Positions 24,646 through 36,669 of a stretch of 64,000 bases of DNA are shown here, one piece after another. Position 1 is the stretch's first letter, and the number at the start of each line of letters is the position of its first letter. This DNA is from Capra hircus (Eukaryota > Chordata > Mammalia > Artiodactyla > Bovidae). The stretch spans positions 16,262,001 to 16,326,000 of the forward strand of contig NC_030813.1 in NCBI RefSeq assembly GCF_001704415.2, written 5' to 3'. Under the pieces are notes generated by a model that was not told the DNA's origin, ran no database searches, and saw only the letters and a program-made list of their open reading frames with translations. A program made the position numbers and the translations under genes.

Positions 24646-24773
24646 ATGGACATGAGTTTGAGTGAACTCCGGGAGTTGGTGATGGACAGGGAGGCCTGGT
24701 GTGCTGCGGTCTATGGGTTCACAAATATTCGGACATGACTGAGTGATTTAACTGAACTGAACTGATAGATTAC

Positions 24774-25207
24774 TTACTGTTTTGTGAATTTTTATTTTTT
24801 GTTCTTTTTCCTCTTTCCTCCCTCCCATCTTCCTTCCTTCCTTCCGTCCATCTCCTTTCCCCCTTCTCCTTTCTCTCTTTTCCTCTCCCCACTGCTCTCA
24901 TTCTCCTGTTGAAACAGATGACATTGTGACCTTTTCTGCTACCACTAGTTATAATGAGCCCTTGGTGAATTCACTCATCAGTGTTAGTAATATTTAGGAA
25001 GCTTGGCTTAGAGTAGGTTGAGACTTAAAGTACTCATCCTGGGAAAGATGATCTCTGCATCATTTTTTTTCGAGGGAAAAGATAGAGATTTTGTGGTTTC
25101 CCTGAGGAAAGCAGATTTACTGACCTCTTTCCTCCCTGTTGCTTAGGATGGTGGTCTCTGTTCTTTTGACTGCTGCTCCTCTGACACCAGCTCTTCTCTA
25201 AGTACAT
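24774..25207. other. No gene; polypyrimidine tract at 24,805-24,890
   Basis: Long C/T-only-like tract with (CTTC)n units directly after the BovB duplication. The rest is unassigned. Confidence 0.55.
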
Positions 25208-25218
25208 AAAAGCCATCA

Positions 25219-25320
25219 TATGGCAAAACCAATACAGAATTATAAAGTAAAATAAAGTAAAAATAAAAACAAAAATTAATTAAAAAAATAAATAAAATTA
25301 ATAAAGTCTCAAAAAAAAAA
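25219..25320 (+). mobile_element. Very short L1_BT tail insertion
   Basis: About 100 bp: tatggcaaaaccaatacag (the 3' end of L1_BT, compare reverse at 9,770) then A-rich tail. Perfect 11-bp duplication aaaagccatca at 25,208-25,218 and 25,321-25,331. Confidence 0.87.
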
Positions 25321-25331
25321 AAAAGCCATCA

Positions 25332-25828
25332 GAGGCAATCTTCTGTGAGTTGGTTCCAAGTAATACATTTTCACATTTGTAACATAAAAACAAAGAGTTA
25401 ACCACTTTTGTTTAAAACTGAAGCACTTCTGTAGTGTTCTAGGGCAATCAGAGTGCATAGCCTTGTGTAGCTGTGTGCATTTCTGCTAGATAATTCAACT
25501 TGTGAATTCCATCATATTCTTCATGGTCAGCTGTGAATAATATCCATCTTTGCCCATTTAGTCAGTGTCTCAGAGAATCTATTTTTATATATTGCCATTT
25601 CGGAACAAGACTTCAATCACTTGACTTGGCTTGTTTTTCCTGTGTGTGTGTCATTTGGGTGACATTGTCCTAAATTTTAATTCTTTCTTGTTTTCATTCT
25701 GTAAGCAATGAAGGAATCAGCATTGGATTATTTGGGGGAAATTATTTGTAGAATAAGAAAAAGCATTCACCAGATGTCCCACTCTACCTGTATCTTTCCC
25801 TATCATGTAAGCAGAGATTTGAACTCTA
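25332..25828. other. No gene seen
   Basis: Unassigned AT-rich sequence. Confidence 0.45.
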
Positions 25829-26339
25829 TGTTAGCATATTCAAAAGCAGAGACATTACTTTGCCAACAAAGGTCCATCTAGTCAAGGCTATGGTTTTTCC
25901 AGTGGTCATGTATGGATGTGAGAGTTGGACTGTGAAGAAGGCTGAGCACCGAAGAATTGATGCTTTTGAACTGTGGTGTTGGAGAAGACTCTTGAGAGTC
26001 CCTTGGACTGCAAGGAGATCCAACCAGTCCGTTCTGAAGGAGATCAGCCCTGAGATTTCTTTGGAAGGAATGATGCTAAAGCTGAAACTCCGGTAATTTG
26101 GCCACCTCATGTGAAGAGTTGACTCATTGGAAAAGACTCTGATGCTGGGAGGGATTGGGGGCAGGAGGAGAAGGGGACGACCCAGGATGAGATGGCTGGA
26201 TGGCATCATGGACTCGATGGACGTGAGTCTGAGTGAACTCCGGGAGTTGGTGGTGGACAGGGAGGCCTGGCATGCTGTGATTCATGGGGTCGCAAAGAGT
26301 CGGACACGACTGAGCGACTGAACTAAACTGAACTGAACT
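25829..26339 (+). mobile_element. BovB LINE 3' end, about 0.5 kb
   Basis: From agcatattcaaaagcagag to the actgaactaaactgaactg tail. Two frames (25,860-26,096 and 26,127-26,321) still read the ORF2 C-terminus, separated by a stop. High similarity to the 35,427 copy suggests a fairly recent insertion. Confidence 0.95.
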
Positions 26340-27239
26340 AGGGAGCTCTCACACATAAGTTGATTCTTATAATGACACCACTGGGATAGGCAACAGACAT
26401 CATTAAGCCATCTTAACAATGACTTTGTGTATATGTTTGGAAAAGATGGAGTTATCAGCGTCCCAGCTGTCACTGTCTCACTTTATCTTCACTCCCACAT
26501 CTGATCTATAGGAGCCTCTACCTACAGTCAGAAGGAATGGCACTTTATCCTATTGATAAGTGTGCTCTGTGGGGTTACTTCCAATCTTTCCCTTAACAAT
26601 CCCTTACTGTTCTTATAGGGCTAATTTTCAAGTTTTCGAAGCTTACAGGAAGTTATTGGGATAGATTTTTGCTGGTTTTTGAAATGAATTCTGTTGGTTT
26701 CTCACCAGCTTTAGCTTTTATGTTACTGTAAGCATGATCACTAAGCAACTAAATACTTTTTAAGAATCTGCTTGTTGGATTCTTAATTCCACTTATTTCT
26801 GTGATTCCTGACAATAATTAAAACTAATATTAGAATATAGAGTACCTCAGAAGATAACAAGACAATTTTAATGATGAGATATAATGTTAGAAAAATATAC
26901 TCCTTTGGAAATTTTATCTTAATTTCTATTCATGACCTCACAAAAAGCTTCTGACGAGTCTAAGGAGAGAAGTAGAAATAATCATTTTTTATAAAATATG
27001 CTTTTTCTTCATGAGTGGAATGAAGATAGCCTTTGCTAATCAATTAAAAAATGCTTTGAGTCTTCCTCATTGGAGGGACCTAGGAGTATCTGTCTTCCAA
27101 ATGGAAAACTAAGATAGTTGAGGCACAACATTAAAGAACACATTGGCTGAGTTCTGTGTGGAGTATCTGGTTTGACTCTTTAGCACAGTTACACCCATTA
27201 GACCATTGTTGAGACCTTGATTCCTCTCTCCCCTGCAGG
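26340..27239. other. No gene seen
   Basis: AT-rich unique-looking sequence; nothing recognised. Confidence 0.45.
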
Positions 27240-28185
27240 TCTCCCCTACCTTCCCACAGTTCAACTTGTTCCTAGGTCTTGATGAAACTAACACATCAAT
27301 TTTTAAAATACATTTCCCTTGCTCCTCTCCACTTTTGCACCTTAGTCCAGATCATCTTTATCTCCAACCTATGTACTTGCTGCTGCTGCTGCTAAGTAGC
27401 TTCAGTCGTGTCCGACTCTGTGCGACCCCATAGATGCCAGCCCACCAGGCTCCCCTGTCCCTGGGATTCTCCAAGCAAGAACACTGGAGTGGGTTGCCAT
27501 TTCCTTCTCCAATGCATGAAAGTGAAAAGTGAAAGTGTAGTCGCTCAGTTGTGTCCGACTCTTCGCGACCCCATGGACTGCAGCCCACCAGGCCCCTCCT
27601 TCCATGGGATTTTCCAGGCGAGGGTACTTGCAGTGGTTTCTAAATAATCCCTCAGTCTCTAACCTTTGCTCCATACCGAGGCAAGAGTATCTCTGGGAAA
27701 TGCAAATTTGATCTTGTCACCAATCTGTTTAGTTTCTAGACTCCTTCCCATTGCCTTCAGGGGAAAGTCCAGGTTTCTCAGTTTGCTTTAAAAAACCCTT
27801 CCTCCAACATCATCAGTTACCTCTCTCCTTCTTTTTGAGTTCTTTTTTCTTCCTCAAATACTCTTTCCTCTGACAGGACCATTCTGCCCCCACTTTTCAT
27901 CTGTTGAACTGTACTTCAGGTCTCAGCGGAAAGGCTACTTTATCCTGGAGGCAGATCCTCTCTTAGATACCTTGCTATGATGTTTTCCATAGATGCCCAT
28001 CTTCTCTGCTGGACTATAAGCTTCATGAGGACTGGGACTTTGTCTGTCGAGTTCCCACCTAGTTAGTACCTAACCCAAGTGCCAGACACATCAGAAGTGG
28101 TCAACAAACACTTGTTAAATGAAAGAAGGAAGTGATTCACACATGGCTGGCATGTAGTAAGCGTTTGCTGAATGCCAACTCTTTG
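27240..28185 (+). repeat. L2 LINE relic, split by a Bov-A2
   Basis: The L2 3' end is seen at 27,700-28,185: cttcccattgccttcagggg, then ggactataagcttcatgagg, then aacacttgttaaatgaaag. The portion before 27,373 belongs to the same relic. Confidence 0.75.
27381..27623 (-). mobile_element. Bov-A2 dimeric SINE
   Basis: Two Bov-A units in tandem (gtgtccgactctgtgcgacc and gtgtccgactcttcgcgacc) joined by a gaaagtgaaaagtgaaagt linker. The tail is (GCT)n at the left. 8-bp duplication gtacttgc at 27,373-27,380 and 27,624-27,631. Confidence 0.92.
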
Positions 28186-29397
28186 CATCTACATCTAGGT
28201 CACTATCAATGTACACACACATACACATGTGGCATGGTCAATGGTAATAAAATAGCTTTGTTGTATATAATAGACTCACACTGAAGACTATGATAGGAAG
28301 GATACAGTCTATTTATTTATTGAAATGATTGCAAGTGTGTAAATTGGCTCTCCACCCAAACTGGAAACTACTCTTATAAATAAACATGTTCCAGTGCTGC
28401 TGAGACTTACATTTGAATGAGCTTTCTGTGTGGGAGAGGTGGTAGAAGAGTACATGTGTGGTGAAATTTTAGTAGCCAGCAGTATTTGAACATACACAGA
28501 CGTTATGGTGAGCAAACGTTGAAGTTATTACTATTTAACATGCTTAGTACTGAGAGCTCACACTGAAGCTGGGTACAGTTGATCATTTAAAAGGCTATGT
28601 CCTTGCCAGATGGAGTAACATGTTCTGATTTAGGAAGGGATTGAACAGGTTTGAGGTTTTGTTAAACCTTAGCTTTACTACAAAGCTCTTCCTGGCTCCC
28701 TGGTGTATGTTGGAACTTCATGGCATTAAAGGTGAAGACGATGGTAAAGCGAGAGGCAACGAGGAGTGTGAAGTAAGTGAACGGGCTGAACAGACCAACC
28801 CTCAGCAGCTGGCTTCCAGTTGCTACTTGCTTTCCAAAGGCAACAGTGGTATGCACAAGGAAAAACAAGTCAGGGAGTTAGTAAGATGTGATTGTGACAG
28901 TTATGTCACTTCCCCTGATTGAAATATTGAGAACTGAGAAGTGACTTTCCAAGCCAATTTCTCACTGATAAGCTCTGTTCCAGGAATAGCTGAGCCACAT
29001 GGAGTCAATGACTGCAATCCCTTTCCTTTATTACTTCATGACCTCAGTGTCAGCAGAACAAAAAGTATATGTTCAGAGGTTCTGTAAGTACCCAGTATGT
29101 TTTCTCAGAGATATACCCACCTTCAACCTCTCAAATAGAGAAATACATGTTTTCTCTTTGAAAAATTAGAATTAAGAAAGATTTTCAAAGATCATTGTAT
29201 ATCCAAATTGGATCAATATCAGTTTTCAGTCATTCTCTTGAGCTCACCCCGAATCTCTCAACTGGATGCCATCTTTAGAGATTTGACTCTGAAGGACAGA
29301 ATGAGTGACTGTGCTCTAAGTATCTGCTCTCCATGACTCCACCATAGTAATTCTGTGTTGGTAGATGTAATATATCTTGCTCTAGTCTGCCTACTGG
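28186..29397. other. No gene seen
   Basis: No repeat or exon recognised; frames here are short and start at chance codons. Confidence 0.45.
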
Positions 29398-29603
29398 GGG
29401 CTTCCCAGGTGGCTCAGTAGTATAGAATCCACCTGCCAATGTAGGAGACAAGGGTTCAATCCCTGGGTCAGGAAGAACTCCTGGAGAAAGAAGTGGCAAC
29501 TCCGGTATTCTTGCTGGGAAATTCCATGGACAGAGGAGCCTGGAAGACTACAGCCCATAGGGTCACGAAAGAGCTGGACATAACTGAGTGACTAAACAAC
29601 AAT
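29398..29603 (+). mobile_element. Bov-tA SINE
   Basis: Complete forward copy: gggcttcccaggtggctcag head to ctggacataactgagtgac, then an aacaacaataac tail. Confidence 0.92.
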
Positions 29604-29629
29604 AACAGTCAACTGGCTCTTCTTCTCCT

Positions 29630-29760
29630 GTATTTCTTTTGGCCGTGCCATGCAGCTTCTGGGATCTTTGTTTCCCAACCAGGAATTGAATCCATGCCTT
29701 CCAGGGCCCTACACAATAAGAACATGGAGTATTAACCACCGGATCACTAGGGAACTCCCA
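29630..29760 (-). mobile_element. CHR-type tRNA SINE, short form
   Basis: From ttcttttggccgtgccatgc to ggatcactagggaactccc. Confidence 0.75.
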
Positions 29761-30533
29761 TGTTCTCTTGCATTTTAATTATTCCAATGGTCTTAGTATA
29801 TGTGGCTTGAGCACTGTTAAGAGATGTGAAAAAGATGTCCTTTTGGAAATCCATATCTGTAGAATCAAAATGAATAAACTTAGCATATACAACACCTAAC
29901 TCATGACCCCTTCTGGTTCCAAAATAACAGCCACATAGTGCTGAGAGGTGTAGAAGTCAACTTTCTCCCCTCTTCTTTAATTCTTCATTGAAAGGGTTGA
30001 GCAGATTACAGTTTTTCAAAGCTGTTTTAAAGCATACACATTTTTTTGCAATAGGGACAATCATGAAACAAGGGAATTATTTCAGGATATGTGAATACTT
30101 GCTCACTGTACCCCAGTAGTGACCTGATTGGAGCTCATATCATCCTGTTCTAGTCTACCCCAATGGGTCCTTGCATGTGGATCTCTAGCTGGGGCCTGGG
30201 TGATTCTCCACTCACCAGTGACACTTTTTAGACCCTGAAGAAACGTTGCCTCTGATTTTAGACAAGAGTTTTGAAATTACATAAAATATCTTTATATACT
30301 ACTTTTCTTCCATATAGTTTATTTTTAAATGTTATGTTGTAACCATTTCCATTTATGAATGGTCTGATGAAAAGATAAACATGTTTTAAAATACAATTTA
30401 AACATTGAAGCAAAATCCTCTAAGGCTTCATATATTTTCAAAATATATGAGATATTAAAGCAATAGTATGTTAAATTAAAAAATTGAAAAGAACCACAAA
30501 AATAGTATGTTAATATGCCTATTATATAAAAGT
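29761..30533. other. No gene seen
   Basis: AT-rich unassigned sequence. Confidence 0.45.
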
Positions 30534-30738
30534 GGGCTTCCCTGGTGGCTCAGACGGTAAAGAATCTGCCTGCAGTGTAGGAGACCCGGGTTCAATTCCT
30601 GGGTTGGGAAGATCCGGTGGAGAAGGGAATGGCTATCCAATCCGGTATTCTTGCCTGGAAAATTTCATGGACAGAAGAAACTGGTGGGCTACAGTCCATG
30701 TAGTCACAAAGAGTTGGACACGACTGATCGAATAACAC
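30534..30738 (+). mobile_element. Bov-tA SINE
   Basis: Complete forward copy starting gggcttccctggtggctcag, ending gttggacacgactgatcg. Well conserved head. Confidence 0.93.
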
Positions 30739-31818
30739 TATACAAAAATACTTTCATGCTACAGGGGAAAAACATATGCTCATGACATATATAATTATGT
30801 ATTTAATTTTTATGAGAAGTGGACTTAATTCACTGATAGGATATTTGTATAAATTATAACTGTGAATATCTCTCTTCTTTTATCATTCTTTTGAGGGGTT
30901 TTACTTTAAAAATAGCACCCCAAACTAACAGAAAGTACAAAACAACAACAAAAAATGAATTTTAAAATGAATAAAGAAATACTTTAAAAACTAGAGAAAA
31001 ATAACATCCACAACCAAAGATTTAAATAAGAAAACAATTCCTACGAAATACGTGTAGTAGCTGTTCATAGTCCTGCACAACTGCAATTTTACTTAAATAT
31101 CGCTATTTTAAAGAGATACCGTCATCCTGGGATACATGATGCATGCATGTATGGTGTGTTGCTGTTCTCAAAAGAGTCAAGGCAAATCCCATTTTTATGG
31201 CTCCAGTTTTTAAATCCCAGGAAGACTTTGCAGAATGAGACTGACAAGAGGGACAGGTGGATATTGGCTCCAGCTTGGTGACAAGTTTTCAACCTCAGCT
31301 GCATTCTTACAACAGGGGAGTGAAGAGCAGCTGGCAGCCTGGGAGCCACTGTTCTGCAGATGGAATTCTTGCGGCAGAGAGAAGAATGTTCTATCTGGCT
31401 CCCTAAGCTTTATGAACAAAGAGCATAACTTCAGAGATTGAACCTACTGTTTGATCTGAACGCTGGAGCTTTATTCCCCGGACCCTCTCTCCCATCTTTT
31501 GTATTACAGTCTTAGTGATTTGTGTTTAGAAAAGGATATAAAGTTTCCCAATTTATCATTAGCCAATGATTTCTCTGAAGTCAATATGCTCTTCTAAAAA
31601 CCCACCTCTCACATTTGTGAGGTTTGGGGTAAGAAAATAAATAAGGCCCACCTAGCCTATATCCACAAATTTATCAGTTATAAATCAAGCTAGCAAATTG
31701 TTAAATAGGAGATGTTCTTTCTCCTAACCTGGACTTGCCTACCGGATCAGGGACATGTGGAGGAAATCAGTCCTATTCTTCTGCCATTACTGACTCTGTT
31801 CCATACACCTGGGCTCCA
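30739..31818. other. No gene seen
   Basis: AT-rich, then a mixed unique stretch at 31,200-31,500. No exon or repeat supported. Confidence 0.45.
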
Positions 31819-32045
31819 TGCGCACACCTGTGCTTAGTCGCTCAGTCATGACCGACTCTTTGTGATCCCATGGACTGTAGCCCGCCAGGCTCCTCTCCCC
31901 ATGGAACTTTCCAGGCAAGAATGCTGGCATAGGTTGCCATGCCCTCCTCCAAGGGATCTTCTTGACCCGGGATCAAACCCACATCTCATCTCATCCTGCA
32001 TTGGCGGGCAGATCCTTTACCACCAGCACCATCTGGGAAGCCTGT
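31819..32045 (-). mobile_element. Bov-tA SINE
   Basis: Reverse copy from gcgcacacctgtgcttagtcg to ccagcaccatctgggaagcc. Confidence 0.9.
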
Positions 32046-33220
32046 GTGCACATGTATTAATGCCCCAGCTCACATGTCTAGGCTCTGTCTGCTTGCCTGT
32101 AGCCACCCCTTGGTCACCTTAGAACTAGGAATTTTGGAAGCAGGTTGGGGACTATTTAAGCTGGGAGTTCTATCAGAAAGTGGTCCAGAGGGAAAGCTCA
32201 GGCTCTGAGGGGCATGTCCCACTCCCCTGCAGCAGGGGGAAGGGTAGGGCTGGAGGGGAGCTAAAGAGGAGAGCTCATCAGCGTGAAGCTTGAGACAAGG
32301 GCCCCTTTACCTAGGTCTAGGACAATACTTTTCTTTCAAACCTCGAAGTCTATAATATTGTTCCCTCCATGGCCAGGCAGGGAGGAAGACATTGTGGTTA
32401 GCTTCTAAATTCTCCATTTAATTAAGTATGGTTAAAGCCAGTAATTATTTACCTGGTGTTTATGGCCCATCAGCTCTCAAACTGGGAACGATTTCAGTAA
32501 AGACAAGGCAGTCTCTTTACTGCTGCACATAAAATGTGAAACCCGGTGGTTCAACGTGGAGATCATGCCTCCCTTGCATCTTCTATAGCCTTTGGAAGGG
32601 CAACTGCAAATGCAGACTCATCCCCTCCCACTTAGTTATACTTGACAGAACTTCGGTCTGAAAGGTAAATGGTATCCATTATTCTAATCCTTTAAATAAG
32701 AGAAGCTGGAAAAGCCTTTCACTTTATGGCTAACTTCAAATACACAATAAAGTAGGAAAGGAGCCAGTAGCAGAAGCAAGACTCTACTGGTTCTTAGAAA
32801 TCAGTGAAATCCAGGTTGTGATAGAACACAGAACCAAAAAGACCTGACCCATATTGCCTCACAATGTAGTGAATAGAAATTTAAAAGAAAGAACAGAGGG
32901 AGGACTCCCCATTTGCGTTACTCAGAGAATCACCCATAAATTAGTGACGTGATGTAGGCGAGAAACCCCGCACAGTGTTAGCAGGAAAGCTAATGTTACA
33001 TAGATTTTTACTGTAAGGTCCAGGGGAGCCCAGCCAAGTGGAAAAAATAGCTGAGTTATGGTGGAAACCAGTCACCTTGTTAAAGCTGAACAACCAGGTG
33101 TTTAGGGAAAGAATAGCACGAGAGACTGGTTTCTTTCCTGCTGAACACAAGCATTCACTGTGAACAGGGAAAAGGAGTCTTTGTGACAAGCATAGAGGAA
33201 GACAAAAAATGGCGAACTTG
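32046..33220. other. No gene seen
   Basis: Unassigned sequence of mixed composition; no exon supported. Confidence 0.45.
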
Positions 33221-33563
33221 TTTTTTTTAATAGTAGTGTGTTGATGTTAGCTGTCCCCGGTCTTTGCTGCTGCGCGGGCTTGTCTCTAGCTGCAGCAAGC
33301 GCTGGCTACTCTGGCTGAGGCGCGTGGGCTTCTCACTGCGGTGGTTTCCCTTGCTGCGGAGCACGGGCTCCGGGGTACGCCAGCTTCAGCAGCTGCGGCG
33401 CCTGGGCTCGGAAGTTGCGGCTCCTGGCTGCAGAGCGCAGGCTCCATAGCTGTGGCGGAAGGGCTTAGTTTGTTTGTGGCACGTGGGATCTCCCGGATCA
33501 GGGATGCACCGCGCGTCTCCTGCACTGGCAGGTGGGTTCTTTGCCACCGAGCCAAGCGAAGCT
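33221..33563 (-). mobile_element. CHR-2-type SINE, CpG-rich
   Basis: From a T-tract through ggtctttgctgctgcgcggg to accgagccaagcgaagctgcc. It retains many CpGs compared with the other CHR copies here, so it may be younger or less methylated. Chance frames in both directions come from this GC content. Confidence 0.85.
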
Positions 33564-33932
33564 GCCACAATGAGAAGCCCACAGTCGGTGGGTCTGAATG
33601 CTTACAAACTAACCTATGACACGAGTCCATTCTGGGTTTCACAATATAGTGAAGGAAAGCTACGTGTCGAGCTACGATTATACTGTATTTCTTGGAACAA
33701 CCTTGGTTGAAGGGTTTGTTTTAGCACAGAGTCTATAGCAATACCAACTGGGATAAGTTCACATAGATGGAGGATACACTTATTTTTCCCATGATTTTTT
33801 TTCCTCCTAAAGAATAGTGAATTAGACAAACAGAATGGATGTAGATCACTTTCATCCCCAAATAAAAACCTTTGGTGAATGTTGCGCAGTGAATAAGAAC
33901 GGTTCAGAATAAAAGATCATAGGTCTTGGCTT
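33564..33932. other. No gene seen
   Basis: Short unassigned gap between two SINEs. Confidence 0.4.
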
Positions 33933-33941
33933 TAAAAGAAT

Positions 33942-34151
33942 GCATGTGTATTAATCAGTTATGTCTGACTCTTTGCAGCCCCCTGGACTGTAGCACGCCA
34001 GGCTCCTCTGTCCATGGAGTTCTCCACGCAAGAATTCTGGAGTGGGTAGTCATTCTCTTCTCCAGGGGATCTTGCTATCCCAGGAATCAAACCGGGGTCT
34101 CCTGCACTGCAGGCAGTTTCTTTACTGTCTGAGCCACCAGGGAAGCCATGG
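33942..34151 (-). mobile_element. Bov-tA SINE
   Basis: Reverse copy ending gagccaccagggaagcc. 9-bp duplication taaaagaat at 33,933-33,941 and 34,152-34,160. Confidence 0.93.
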
Positions 34152-34232
34152 TAAAAGAATAGTATTTACTAAAAACAAGAATAAAATTTGATCTGAAAAT
34201 ATAAAGAATATTTACATTTATAAAGATGGCAT

Positions 34233-34605
34233 AGGGCTTCCCTGGTGGCTCAGTGGTAAAGAATTTGTCTGCCAGTGGAGGAGACGCAGGTTTGATCCCT
34301 GGTCTGGGAAGAGCCCACATGCTGAGGAGCCACGAAGCCTGTGTGCCACAGCTATTGAGCCCATCCTCTAGAGCCCGGGGATCACAGCTACTGAGCCCAC
34401 ATGCCTCAGCTACTGAAGCCCGTGCTCCAGAGCCTGTGCTCCGCAGCCAGAGGCCACCACAATGAGAAGCCCAAGCACTGCAACCAGGGAGTAGCCTCTG
34501 CTTGCTGCAGCTAGAGAAAAGCCTGCTCAGCAGCACAGGTCCAGCACAGCCCAAAATAAATGAATGAATAAATAAAATTATTTTAAAAAATGAAATAAAT
34601 ACTCA
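34233..34605 (+). mobile_element. CHR-2-type SINE, full forward copy
   Basis: From gggcttccctggtggctcag (tRNA head) through repeated ctgagcccac units to a cccaaaataaatgaatgaat A-rich tail. Confidence 0.88.
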
Positions 34606-34611
34606 TGTGTG

Positions 34612-35416
34612 ACTCCCTGTTGCTTTGCAGATAAAAAACCCTGTATGACCAGGCCCCTCTCTGGCTGTCTAGCCTTATCTCCCGAATCTATCTGCTCTGC
34701 GCTGATCTGCATTGTTACCTTCCCCCTCCAACACCACGTGCTTTTCTCTTTCACTCACAATGTCTGATTTTCTTCCTTCTCTTGCCTTCCTTCTCTTGCA
34801 TTTGCTTTCTAGTCTGAACTTCAATGTTACCTTCCCAGGGAACTTTCTCCATTTTAAAATCAGGCCATTTAGGGCTCCTATTGAGCACTTCCATGAAACA
34901 ACTGTAGCTTTCCTTCTGTGTAGAAATAAAAATTTCTATCACAGGGTGATCCTGGCCTTTTCCGTTTCAGCTGCTGAAGAGTGTGTTAGTTTGTTTCTTC
35001 CACTTTCACAACTTCAAGGGAAATTGTTATGTAAGGTGGGGGGAAAGGGGAAGTGGAGAAGACACCAGGGAGGTGAGAAATGGGGAACAAAGTAGAAATA
35101 AAGGGCCACTGTGGCCTTAGTCTGGGGGCTGAAATGTTTTGTGACTTCAAGGAATGAGTCAAGTGATGAGGAGAGGGAATCTGTGGAAGTGTTGTTGAGG
35201 ATAGGTATTTCTTCCCTGTTGGAATTACCTGTTAGTTCCTGGACTACATTCTTTGCAATAGCGCGCAGACTGAATCACATGTCCTGGTGTGAGCAACACT
35301 TCTTGCAGTGTACAGTTGTTTGTGTAATTATTATGCTTTTCTTTTCCTCCCCACTGTGTAGACTGCAGGGCAGGACTCATTCCTGTGTTCTTCAGAGCTC
35401 AGTTCCCAGTGCCTAA
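34612..35416 (+). repeat. L2 LINE relic, left part
   Basis: L2 pattern: aaaaaccctgtatgaccaggc and ctgtctagccttatctccc near the start, and gtagactgcagggcaggac at the end. It continues after the BovB insertion at 36,296. Confidence 0.72.
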
Positions 35417-35426
35417 GACAGGGTTT

Positions 35427-36285
35427 CAGTTCAGTTCAGTCCAGTTCAGTCGCTCAGTCATGTCCAACTCTCTGCAACCCCATGAATCGCAGCACGCCAG
35501 GCCTCCCTGTCCATCACCAACTCCCGAAGTTCGCTCAGACTCACGTCCATTGAGTCAGTGATGGCATCCAGTCATCTCATCCTCTGTCGTCCCCTTCTCC
35601 TCCTGCCCCCAATCCCTCCCAGCATCAGAGTTTTCTCCAATGAGTCAACTCTTCGCATGAGGTGGCCAAAGTATTGGAGTTTCAGCTTTAGCATCAGTCC
35701 TTCCAAAGAAATCCCAGGGTTGATCTCCTTCAGAATGGACTGGTTGGATCTCCTTGCAGTCCAAGGGACTCTCAAGAGTCTTCTCCAACACCACAGTTCA
35801 AAGGCATCAATTCTTCAGCGCTCAGCCTTCTTCACAGTCCAACTCTCACATCCATACATGACCACAGGAAAAAACCATAGCCTTGACTAGACGGACTTAG
35901 TCGGCAAAGTAATGTCTCTGCTTTTCAATATGCTATCTAGGTTGATCGTAACTTTTCTTCCAAGGAGTAAGTGTCTTAATTTCATGGCTGCAATCACCAT
36001 CTGCAGTGATTTTGGAGCCCTCCAAAATAAAGTCTGACACTGTTTCCACTGTTTCCCCATCTATTTCCCGTGAAGTGATGGGACCAGATGCCATGATCTT
36101 CGTTTTCTGAATGTTGAGCTTTAAGCCAACTTTTTCACTCTCCACTTTCACTTCATCAAGAGGCTTTTTAGTTCTTCTTCACTTTCTGCCATATGGGTGG
36201 TGTCATCTGCATATCTGAGGTTACTGACATTTCTCCCGGCAATCTTGATTCCAGCTTGCGTTTCTTCCAGTCCAGCGTTTCTCAT
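35427..36285 (-). mobile_element. BovB LINE, 859 bp, inserted in L2
   Basis: Starts with the reversed tail cagttcagttcagtccagtt. Perfect 10-bp duplication gacagggttt at 35,417-35,426 and 36,286-36,295. It ends just 5' of the RT YADD motif. Confidence 0.95.
35572..36285 (-). pseudogene. BovB ORF2 C-terminal remnant
   Basis: Reads LRYADDTTHMAESEEELKSL (the YADD catalytic motif is kept), then shifts frame near 36,150 and again near 35,890, before the GGRRRRGRQR block. Confidence 0.85.
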
Positions 36286-36295
36286 GACAGGGTTT

Positions 36296-36368
36296 GGCCC
36301 ATAGTAAATACTAACTGAATGGACAAGTGAGTACACATATGCGTCAATCCATTCTATTTTAGATTTCT
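36296..36368 (+). repeat. L2 LINE relic, right part
   Basis: ggcccatagtaaatactaac is the L2 3' end completing the piece interrupted at 35,417. Confidence 0.65.
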
Positions 36369-36379
36369 AATCACTAAAT

Positions 36380-36658
36380 CAGAGAAGGCGATGGCACCCC
36401 ACTCCAGTACTCTTGCCTGGAAAATCTCATGGACGGAGGGGCCTGGTGGGCTGCAGTCCATGGGGTCACTAGGAGTCGGACACGACTGAGCGACTTCACT
36501 TTCACTTTTCACTTGCATGCATTGGAGAAGGAAATGGCAACCCACTCCAGTGTTCTTGCCTGGAGAATCCCAGGGACGGGGGAGCCTGGTGGGCTGCCAT
36601 CTATGGGGTCGCACAGAGTCAGACACGACTGAAGTGACTTAGCAGCAGCAGCAGTAGC
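36380..36658 (+). mobile_element. Bov-A2 dimeric SINE with AGC tail
   Basis: Two Bov-A units with a cactttcacttttcacttgc linker, ending gacttagcagcagcagcag. Perfect 11-bp duplication aatcactaaat at 36,369-36,379 and 36,659-36,669. Confidence 0.95.
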
Positions 36659-36669
36659 AATCACTAAAT

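Larger units (their letters stand above)
21377..24764 (+). mobile_element. BovB LINE, near full length, with nested SINE
   Basis: About 3.39 kb, or about 3.2 kb without the nested SINE. It begins at the tgacttgtccgtcttgggtggc region, runs through endonuclease and RT, and ends in actgaactgaactg. The 9-bp duplication atagattac flanks it at 21,368-21,376 and 24,765-24,773. Confidence 0.95.

Noticed and set aside
24805..24890. Polypyrimidine tract as a possible splice acceptor region
   Set aside because: No AG followed by a credible exon; it is a CTTC-type simple repeat.
30534..30640. tRNA-like sequence
   Set aside because: This is the tRNA-derived head of a Bov-tA SINE, followed directly by the Bov-A body, not a tRNA gene. 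The same holds for all other such heads in the window.
33264..33642. Alanine/serine-rich frames in both directions
   Set aside because: They lie entirely in, or extend from, a CpG-rich CHR SINE.
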